Positions 59,156 to 64,000 of a stretch of DNA of 64,000 nucleotides are shown piece after piece (position 1 is the first letter of the stretch; every line of letters starts with the position of its first letter). The stretch spans positions 620,001 through 684,000 of the forward strand of contig NZ_JAGGML010000001.1 in assembly GCF_017875275.1 (NCBI RefSeq), in the 5' to 3' direction. The translations under genes and the position numbers were made by a program. The notes under the pieces are model-generated. The model ran no database searches and had not been told where the DNA came from. It saw only the letters and a list, made by a program, of their open reading frames with translations. The DNA is from Xanthobacter flavus. Its GTDB lineage: Bacteria > Pseudomonadota > Alphaproteobacteria > Rhizobiales > Xanthobacteraceae.

Positions 59156-59653
59156 TCAGCCCTCCCCGTCGGCGACGGGCAGGTCGGCGAGGTTGCGGCG
59201 GGCGCGGACGAGGATGTCCTGCAGCCGTTCCTTGGCCTTGCGGATGTCCTCGCGCTCGCGGGGCGTCACCTTTCCGTCGGCGAGGGCCGAGCCGTAGGAG
59301 ACGCCGAGCGCGCTCGCCGCCGCCATCAAGTCCACCATGTCGCGGGTGAGGTCGGTGGTGTCGCCGCCCTCGCCCTCCTCGATGGGCACCAGCTTGTGGC
59401 CCGTCATCACCGCCAGGGCGCGGGCGAAGATCGGCTTCTGCGAGGTGTATTCCAGCAGGAATACGACCTCTAGCGGGATCAGATCCTTGTGGGCGTCGCC
59501 GCCCCAGCGGCTGATCTGGCCGGGCGAATAGCCCGTCAGCTGCTCCACCCGCTGCGGACCGGTGGAGCCCGGCGCCACCATGGCGGTGACGGCCGCGCGC
59601 GTCGTGCTCTTGATGATCGGGATCAGCCCATCGGGCAAAGCGGTAGTGTCCAC
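59156..59653 (-). CDS. CII-like phage regulatory protein
   Basis: A 165-residue protein. RVEQLTGYSPGQISRWGGDAHKDLIPLEVVFLLEYTSQKPIFARALAVMTGHKLV at about 35-90 matches the layout of phage regulatory protein CII (helix-turn-helix, then dimerisation). Helical C-terminal region. It is the natural activator partner of the repressor at 60608, though the P2 Cox/CII relation is not certain. Confidence 0.65.
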   Translation of the reverse strand: MDTTALPDGLIPIIKSTTRAAVTAMVAPGSTGPQRVEQLTGYSPGQISRWGGDAHKDLIPLEVVFLLEYTSQKPIFARALAVMTGHKLVPIEEGEGGDTTDLTRDMVDLMAAASALGVSYGSALADGKVTPREREDIRKAKERLQDILVRARRNLADLPVADGEG

Positions 59654-59718
59654 GAAAAAAGCTCCTGTGCTTTTTCGTTCCGAAAACGGTGTTCTGGTGG
59701 GATGGTCAGCCGGTCAGA

Positions 59719-60276
59719 TCACGGCGGAGGCGTTGACCTCCGGGGCACGAGGGGTTCGGGATGTCGAGGCACGGTTTTTCCGGCGACGAGGTCGTTTTCT
59801 GCAACATGGTGCAGAACCTGGTCGGGCTGCTGGCCCAGCGCATCGTCGACACGGATCGCGGGGCGCGGGATTTCCTCCGTCCCATCGCCCTGCACTTCCT
59901 GCCCGAGGCCTACACCACCATGCCGTCCGGCAGCCCCATGCGCGGCGAGCTCGAAGCCCTGTCCCGACGGATCGGGAAGGTGGCCGGCCTTGAGCACCCA
60001 GACTTCAAATGAGGCGGCATCGAGCACGGCGGCGGCGCGAACAACGGCTTCCGCATTGGCCCGGATCAGGCTCGCGGCGGTGATGAGGGCGGAGGACGTG
60101 ACATGAGACAGCGCAACCGAGATCGGCACGCTCAGCGTCAAACGCCCCTCGCTGATGGAAATGTCCTGCCGCCCGACCAACGCGGCGAGGTCGCAGACCA
60201 GACCGCCACGATCCGGCCGGGGCAGATCGTCCATCAGACGCTCCATGCCACCCATCGAGAGATTGCGCACATTCAT
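59719..60276 (-). CDS. Prophage protein of unknown function; 3' half overlaps an opposite gene
   Basis: A 185-residue frame. The first 90 residues look coding (MERLMDDLPRPDRGGLVCDLAALVG; RLTLSVPISVALSHVTSSALITAASLIRANAEAVVRAAAVLDAASF). The last 90 (GQQPDQVLHHVAENDLV and later) look like the mirror of the plus-strand gene at 59761. The start at 60276 overlaps the Cro-like stop (ATGA). The true 3' end may be shorter if a frameshift or error is present. Confidence 0.5.
   Translation of the reverse strand: MNVRNLSMGGMERLMDDLPRPDRGGLVCDLAALVGRQDISISEGRLTLSVPISVALSHVTSSALITAASLIRANAEAVVRAAAVLDAASFEVWVLKAGHLPDPSGQGFELAAHGAAGRHGGVGLGQEVQGDGTEEIPRPAIRVDDALGQQPDQVLHHVAENDLVAGKTVPRHPEPLVPRRSTPPP
59761..60012 (+). 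CDS. Small protein antisense to the 59719 frame
   Basis: An 83-residue protein: VVFCNMVQNLVGLLAQRIVDTDRGARDFLRPIALHFLPEAYTTMPSG. GAGGGG lies 7 bases before the ATG. Third codon positions are almost all G or C, as in true genes here, while the opposite frame has lower bias over this stretch. The protein appears helical and soluble. No family is recognised. Confidence 0.5.
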   Translation: MSRHGFSGDEVVFCNMVQNLVGLLAQRIVDTDRGARDFLRPIALHFLPEAYTTMPSGSPMRGELEALSRRIGKVAGLEHPDFK

Positions 60277-60533
60277 GCCGCATCCTCCGAGGCCGAGGGG
60301 CCGGTGTCGTTGGCGGGGGTGGGCACTTCGCCGGCATGCAGCGTCATCAGGCGTTCGGCCGTAATGCCGGGAATGCCCCGCGCCGCCGCCGCTGCGATCA
60401 CGGCAGGCCAATAGCGCACGTGGATCGCGCCCCGGCGCTTCATCTCGCTCGCGGCGGACTGGCTCTTGCCGATCACGCGCCCGAAGGCCGTGACCCCGCC
60501 GAATGCATCCATGAGGTCGGCAATGGTCATCAT
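60273..60533 (-). CDS. Cro-like small DNA-binding protein
   Basis: An 86-residue protein: LMDAFGGVTAFGRVIGKSQSAASEMKRRGAIHVRYWPAVIAAAAARGIPGITAERLM is the YdaS/Cro-like pattern (helix-turn-helix with RRGxIHxRYWPxVI). It is read divergently from the S24 repressor, the classical lysis-lysogeny pair. Two adjacent ATGs (60530 and 60533) are possible; no strong ribosome site is seen. Confidence 0.75.
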   Translation of the reverse strand: MMTIADLMDAFGGVTAFGRVIGKSQSAASEMKRRGAIHVRYWPAVIAAAAARGIPGITAERLMTLHAGEVPTPANDTGPSASEDAA

Positions 60534-60542
60534 GAGGGAGTA

Positions 60543-60600
60543 TCTACACGATGTATGTTGATGCCGTCAACATGACATGTGTTTACACGTTTCGTGATGA
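60543..60600. promoter_or_regulatory. Operator cluster between the cro-like and repressor genes
   Basis: Imperfect 19-bp palindromes of the type TCAACACG-N3-CGTGTTGA: O1 60543-60561 (TCTACACGATGTATGTTGA), O2 60567-60585 (TCAACATGACATGTGTTTA), and a weaker overlapping O3 60582-60600. O1 and O2 centres are 24 bp apart. The same pair with the same spacing recurs at 62202-62244. Confidence 0.75.
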
Positions 60601-60607
60601 TCCGCTT

Positions 60608-61231
60608 ATGCGCGAATCAAAGAACGAACGTCTCCGCAAGGCCAGGGCCGACGCCGGGTTTCCCTCGGCGCGCCAGGCGGCGCTGCGCTTCGGCTGGAAG
60701 GAATCGACCTACGCCGCCCACGAGAACGGCCAGAACGATTTCGACGACGAGCGCGCCCGCGAATATGCGCGCAAGTTCAAGGTCAAGGCCGCGTGGCTCC
60801 TCGGCGTCGACGACAAAGGTGACGAACCGCCGTCCGCGCGCATGGTAAATGTGGTCGGCTATGTAGGCGCCGGCACTGAGGTTCACCTCATCGACGACCA
60901 TGCGAAAGGCGCGGGCTTGGACGAGGTCCCCGCCCCGCCGGCCGTGAGCCGCGATTGCGTCGCGGTCAAGGTCAAGGGCGATTCCATGGAGCCCCGGTTC
61001 TATGAGGGCGAGATCCTCTATTACGACCGGATCTACAACACGCCGGACAGCATCCGCCAGCTCGGCCAGCGCGAATGCGTCGTGGCACTGGAAGACGGAC
61101 GCATCTTCGTGAAGCGGCTGCAGCCCGGTTCGCGGGCGGGCTTCTGGACCCTGTGGAGCTACAACGCCATGCCTATGACCGACGTGCGCCTGAAATGGGC
61201 TGCGCCGGTTGACTGGCGCTATTCGGGATAG
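60608..61231 (+). CDS. S24 (LexA/CI-type) phage repressor
   Basis: A 207-residue repressor. N-terminal helix-turn-helix region (RLRKARADAGFPSARQAALRFGWKESTYAAHENG, about 7-40). The S24 auto-protease has GDSMEP (catalytic Ser near 126) and FVKRL (catalytic Lys near 169), and a VGAG segment near 85-88 as the likely Ala-Gly cleavage site. It should hold the prophage silent and self-cleave upon RecA activation. ATG 60608 starts directly after the operators. Confidence 0.9.
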   Translation: MRESKNERLRKARADAGFPSARQAALRFGWKESTYAAHENGQNDFDDERAREYARKFKVKAAWLLGVDDKGDEPPSARMVNVVGYVGAGTEVHLIDDHAKGAGLDEVPAPPAVSRDCVAVKVKGDSMEPRFYEGEILYYDRIYNTPDSIRQLGQRECVVALEDGRIFVKRLQPGSRAGFWTLWSYNAMPMTDVRLKWAAPVDWRYSG

Positions 61232-61239
61232 GACCAGCC

Positions 61240-61587
61240 ATGCGGATGCTTGCCACTCTCCTTGCCCTCGTGGCGCTCGGCGGCACCGCAGCGGCGGCGA
61301 GCCTGACGCAGAAGCAGAAGAACGCCCTTGGCCACATCGCCCAGGCCCAGGCGGCGGCGGACATCTGTCCGAAGCTGGAGACCAACGACCTCGTGATGGC
61401 CGTGATCATGCAGGGGTTCGGGCTGGATTTTTCCGACGCGACGGTCAAGGCTGCTTTCCTTGAGAAATACAAGGAACAGATTGCGCCTTGGAAAGGCGTA
61501 AATCCCGATGCCGCCTGCGTTGCAGGGCTCCTGCTCTACGGGCCGAATGGAGAAAATGTAAAAGGCTTGGTTCGGCTCAAGCAGTAA
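61240..61587 (+). CDS. Small secreted protein, possible lysogenic cargo
   Basis: A 115-residue protein with a signal peptide (MRMLATLLALVALGGTAAAA) and a helical mature part with two Cys (DICPKLETNDLVM and PDAACVAGLLLYG). It follows the repressor by 8 bases and is probably expressed in the lysogen with it. No family recognised. Confidence 0.6.
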   Translation: MRMLATLLALVALGGTAAAASLTQKQKNALGHIAQAQAAADICPKLETNDLVMAVIMQGFGLDFSDATVKAAFLEKYKEQIAPWKGVNPDAACVAGLLLYGPNGENVKGLVRLKQ

Positions 61588-61594
61588 CGCGGCA

Positions 61595-62134
61595 TTACGA
61601 CAGTCTGTATTTTTTCTCATCAAGACATGCGTGCATCTTGTTCTCAAGGCTGCGCAGCGAGCGGTGATAGGATAGCTTTTCTGCTTTCGTAATCTCGCCG
61701 TCCCGCAGCATCGTCTCAAGGGACGTTTCCACCAGCCATAGACCCCGATGTTTGAAGATGTCCAACATCTCGGCATCGCACGGCGCGCGCAATCCGCCCG
61801 GCTCGACCGCAAACCTTTGCGCCATCAAGGGGTCATCCCGGCGCAGGAACTCGTGGGCGGCGGTCGCGAACTCCCGTTGCTGCTTGGTGAGCGGCACCCG
61901 CATGAAGGCTGAGACGGCCCTGCGCCCAGCGGCGTTCTGGCGCCGCCTGATATCGTCCTGCAATTCGTTCAGGAAGTCCGCCACCTCATCATCGGGCGAC
62001 CTCAACCGCGGCCATTCCTGCGCCGATGCCTGCGGGGCGGCAACCCGCGAACCACGAGACATCCATCGCCGAGCGATCAGAATCGCGGCGAAAAGCAGCC
62101 CCACGATAACGAGGACAACACCACCCCCATCCAC
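61595..62134 (-). CDS. Membrane-anchored protein of unknown function
   Basis: A 179-residue protein. The GTG start at 62134 has AAGGGGG 7 bases upstream. Membrane helix at about 5-22 (VVLVIVGLLFAAILIARRW), then a basic and helical soluble part (VADFLNELQDDIRRRQNAAGRRAV; ENKMHACLDEKKYRLS at the end). It is convergent with the small secreted protein and divergent from the early operon. Two operator-like sites lie between, so the repressor may control it. No family. Confidence 0.6.
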   Translation of the reverse strand: MDGGGVVLVIVGLLFAAILIARRWMSRGSRVAAPQASAQEWPRLRSPDDEVADFLNELQDDIRRRQNAAGRRAVSAFMRVPLTKQQREFATAAHEFLRRDDPLMAQRFAVEPGGLRAPCDAEMLDIFKHRGLWLVETSLETMLRDGEITKAEKLSYHRSLRSLENKMHACLDEKKYRLS

Positions 62135-62201
62135 GGCCAGCCCCCTTTTCGGGCAAGCTAGGCCGCAGTTTCTACGCCCGTCATGTAGACGCCGAATGAG
62201 A

Positions 62202-62244
62202 TCAACACGAACCATGTTGACAGCATCAACACGTATCGTGTAGA
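62202..62244. promoter_or_regulatory. Second operator pair, upstream of the rightward early operon
   Basis: Palindromes at 62202-62220 (TCAACACGAACCATGTTGA) and 62226-62244 (TCAACACGTATCGTGTAGA), each matching 15 of 16 half-site positions, with centres 24 bp apart as in the 60543 cluster. A weaker site may lie at 62171-62189. They lie 28 bases before ATG 62273. Confidence 0.8.
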
Positions 62245-62272
62245 CGTTGGCTCACCTTCACGGGAGCCACCC

Positions 62273-62644
62273 ATGATCCCCCACCCGGACCAGTTGAACC
62301 TCAAGGAGGCCGCAGACGCGCTCGGCACCCTTGCCGGCGTCGACGAGCTCGCCACCAAGCTCTCCCACCAAATCCAGCGCATCGCCCAGCTTGTCGAGTT
62401 TCGCTTGCCCGGCGTCGCACAGGCCTTAGTGGAGGAGCCGCAGAGCGAAGCGGCCACCATCGCCCTCGCACGCGTTCAGGTGGAGGCCGCTGACAGGGCC
62501 GCCGAGATCTGCGCCGCTATCGAGTTGCTGACCGCCCGTCTGGCCAAGGCCGGCCCGGCGCTCCATCAGGTGCTCGATGCGGCCGAGGAAGCCGAGTTCG
62601 AAGCGCAGAAGGCCGCGGCCATTGCCGCCGGCTTTGACTCTTGA
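62273..62644 (+). CDS. First protein of rightward early operon, coiled coil
   Basis: A 123-residue helical protein: LNLKEAADALGTLAGVDELATKLSHQIQRIAQLVEF, then ALARVQVEAADRAAEICAAIELLTARLAKAG. CGGGAG lies 7-8 bases before the ATG. Operator pair upstream suggests repressor-controlled early expression. No family recognised. Confidence 0.6.
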   Translation: MIPHPDQLNLKEAADALGTLAGVDELATKLSHQIQRIAQLVEFRLPGVAQALVEEPQSEAATIALARVQVEAADRAAEICAAIELLTARLAKAGPALHQVLDAAEEAEFEAQKAAAIAAGFDS

Positions 62645-62654
62645 AGTCCGCGCA

Positions 62655-63122
62655 ATGACCGCGCCCCTCTCCAATTCCAACCCCCGCGCCGTCTTCCCGG
62701 CGCCCTGCCCCTTCGGGCCCGGCGACATCGTGCGCTGCGTGAACCTCGCCGGCTCCGGCGCGCCGCTGCCGCTTACCGTCGGCAACATCTACACCGTCGC
62801 CGCCGTCAAGGAGGCCGAAAGCCTCGACGCCGCCCTCGGGCAGGAAGCGCCGCTCGTCTATCTCCGCGGTTACGAACGGTCGTTCCTCGCGGTGCGCTTC
62901 GAGCTCGTCATCAAGGCCCCGGCCAATGACCAGCCGTGCGAGGCCGTCGCCATTCCCGCCCGCATGGCGCGGGTGTTCCGCGAATGCTTCGAGGCCCACG
63001 GCGCCTGCGACGTGCACGACCTCGCCCGCGCCGGCTTCACCGCCGCGCAGATCACCGAATATGCCGACGAGGCCCGCCGCATCGCCGGCCCCGTCGACCC
63101 CGACTGCGGCGAGGTGGCGTGA
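62655..63122 (+). CDS. Early-operon protein, possible SH3-like fold
   Basis: A 155-residue protein. CPFGPGDIVRCVNLAGSGAPLPLTVGNIYTVAAVKEAE (about 18-55) resembles small SH3-like phage proteins. The C-terminal half, with CDVHDLARAGFTAAQITEYADEAR, is helical and may bind DNA. The stop overlaps the next ATG (TGATG). Confidence 0.6.
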   Translation: MTAPLSNSNPRAVFPAPCPFGPGDIVRCVNLAGSGAPLPLTVGNIYTVAAVKEAESLDAALGQEAPLVYLRGYERSFLAVRFELVIKAPANDQPCEAVAIPARMARVFRECFEAHGACDVHDLARAGFTAAQITEYADEARRIAGPVDPDCGEVA

Positions 63123-63466
63123 TGCTCGGCATCGGCTCCGCCCTTTCCGCGCTCGCCGCGCGCTTCAACGGGCTCTCCGGGCCCGAAGTGAAGGCCATGG
63201 TGCGGGCCGCCGCCGAGAGCCGCACGCGCACAACGGTTTTGCGCGGCGGCGGCGCAGGCGGTGGCGGCCCCAAGATGCGCCGGGCGGTCTATCACGACCG
63301 CTCCCGCTACACCGGCGCCATGCTGCGCGCCATCCGCGCCGAGCGCGGCTGCGGCCGCCCGCCCAAGGTGCTCGCCGCCCGGCGGGCCAGGCGCGAGATG
63401 CTGGCGGAGCTTCGCGCGGAGGCTGATCTGCGCGCCGCCCACACCAGTCACAAGGCGGGCGCCTGA
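63122..63466 (+). CDS. Early-operon basic protein, unknown function
   Basis: A 114-residue, Arg-rich protein with an N-terminal helix (IGSALSALAARFNGLSGPEVKAMV) and a Gly-rich turn (GGGAGGGG). RRARREMLAELRAEADLR near the end is strongly basic helical. The start and end overlap the neighbouring genes. Could be a nucleic-acid binder; no family. Confidence 0.55.
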   Translation: MLGIGSALSALAARFNGLSGPEVKAMVRAAAESRTRTTVLRGGGAGGGGPKMRRAVYHDRSRYTGAMLRAIRAERGCGRPPKVLAARRARREMLAELRAEADLRAAHTSHKAGA

Positions 63467-63795
63467 TGGGCCGCCTCCTCCCCTTCTCCCTTCCCAAGCG
63501 GCGGTCGCGGGGCCGCGCGCGGGAGGCATCGGCGGAAACGCACGCCGATGCCGTGGCGGCGCCGGCCGAAGCCATCGCCCCCGGTCCGGCCGGTGCCGCC
63601 ACTTATTTTGAGCTGAAGGCCGAGCGCGCCGCGCGCATGGCCCCGGCCCGCGCCCGCACCGGCTCCGACCTCATCGGCGCGGCCGGCGCCCTCGCCACGG
63701 CGGCAAGTGTGCTCACGCTCACCGCCGCCTGTCTGCCCGCCAGCCTCGCCCTCGCCTTCATGGTGCGGGTGGGGCGCCAGCCAAAGGGGAGGTGA
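63466..63795 (+). CDS. Early-operon membrane protein, unknown function
   Basis: A 109-residue protein with a basic N-terminus (LPKRRSRGRAREA), a central polar part, and one membrane segment at about 71-99 (LIGAAGALATAASVLTLTAACLPASLALAFMVRV). TGATG overlap with the preceding gene shows coupling. No family. Confidence 0.55.
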   Translation: MGRLLPFSLPKRRSRGRAREASAETHADAVAAPAEAIAPGPAGAATYFELKAERAARMAPARARTGSDLIGAAGALATAASVLTLTAACLPASLALAFMVRVGRQPKGR

Positions 63796-63797
63796 CG

Positions 63798-64000
63798 ATG
63801 GGCACACTCATCACCTGGTGCCCGGGCGGCACCGGCCCCGGCGCGATTGCCAAGGTGGTGTGGGGCATCTCGCAGGGGCTACTCGAGGCCGCAACGCTGG
63901 GTCATCGCGAAGTGGCCGGCAATCTGGGCATGGCCCTCATCAACATGCGCGTCGGTGAGCCGCGCTGCACCCCGGCGATGGATCGCGTCATCGACCACGC
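63798..64000 (+). CDS. Early-operon protein, 5' part only
   Basis: The first 67 residues are in the window: TLITWCPGGTGPGAIAKVVWGISQGLLEAATLGHREVAG. GGGGAGG lies 5-6 bases before the ATG at 63798. It continues past the right edge. No family recognised from the visible part. Confidence 0.55.
   Translation, partial: MGTLITWCPGGTGPGAIAKVVWGISQGLLEAATLGHREVAGNLGMALINMRVGEPRCTPAMDRVIDH

Larger units (their letters stand above)
14763..64000. mobile_element. Prophage (contractile-tailed, lambda-like head, Mu-like tail), right end outside the window
   Basis: Nearly every gene from 14.9 kb onwards has a phage or prophage-cargo character: terminase, portal, head protease, decoration and capsid proteins, sheath, tube, tape measure, baseplate proteins, fibres, endolysin, spanins, primases, a repressor and a Cro-like protein. 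The structural genes are intact and in canonical order, which suggests a functional or recently active element. No integrase was found, so the element continues past 64,000. Confidence 0.93.

Noticed and set aside
14767-64000. Integrase or transposase gene for the prophage
   Set aside because: No tyrosine or serine recombinase or Mu-type transposase is seen in the window; the element probably continues past 64 kb. The Mu-like tail genes alone do not make it a transposable phage.

Overview
The window comes from a very GC-rich alphaproteobacterial chromosome. The short host part (about 1-14,770) and the many lambda/Mu-like rhizobial prophage genes point to the order Hyphomicrobiales (a Xanthobacteraceae-like genome is my guess). 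The evidence is a class II DAHP synthase, glutathione reductase, rpiA, DUF2059 and DUF6152 genes, abundant branched-chain amino-acid type ABC binding proteins, and a phage-encoded GcrA regulator, a family confined to Alphaproteobacteria.

Host region, 1-14,690: the end of an ABC-transporter binding protein, a DUF3616 secreted protein, a small membrane protein, aroG (class II), a DUF6152/DUF6644-like pair, a Bcr/CflA-type MFS exporter, a SHOCT protein, gor, a family 2 glycosyltransferase, a DUF2059 protein, rpiA, a small secreted protein and gph. Two 110-bp copies of a palindromic intergenic repeat lie at 2498 and 11524. A tRNA-Val(CAC) at 14692 closes the host part.

Prophage, about 14,763 to beyond 64,000: the gene content and order are those of a temperate contractile-tailed (myovirus-type) phage, with a lambda-like head (TerS, TerL, portal, gpW, ClpP-type protease, decoration protein, capsid E) and a Mu-like tail and baseplate (sheath, tube, gpE/E'-type frameshift chaperones, tape measure, gp43-gp48 homologues, fibres). 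No integrase is visible, so the right end and attR lie outside the window. The late genes run leftward (minus strand) from the terminase (about 49.1 kb) to the lysis genes (about 21-23 kb). Beyond lysis, next to the tRNA, lies an accessory segment: Dam-type methylase, metallophosphoesterase, dNMP kinase, an anti-phage dCMP-deaminase-like gene (AvcD/DCD type), and a SRAP/YedK protein. Replication and control genes occupy 50-64 kb: an iteron-like inverted repeat array, a P4/D5-type primase-helicase, a DNA methyltransferase, a GcrA-like regulator, a CHC2/Toprim primase, a Cro-like protein, a divergently read S24 repressor, and a rightward early operon of small proteins.

Four low-GC stretches stand out from the rest and look like recent imports: the deaminase gene (16.5-18.1 kb), an HNH protein with a large unrecognised C-terminal region (23.7-25.0 kb), a two-helix membrane protein (54.0-54.8 kb), and the interior of the tape-measure gene (35.8-36.65 kb). 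The most interesting structural signals are: a shared 19-bp operator family at 60.5 and 62.2 kb, with paired sites at identical 24-bp spacing; three interlocking perfect inverted repeats just upstream of the head decoration gene; a family of hairpins sharing one loop sequence in the late operon; the 28-bp inverted iteron-like array beside the primase; and a T7 slippery site in the tail chaperone.
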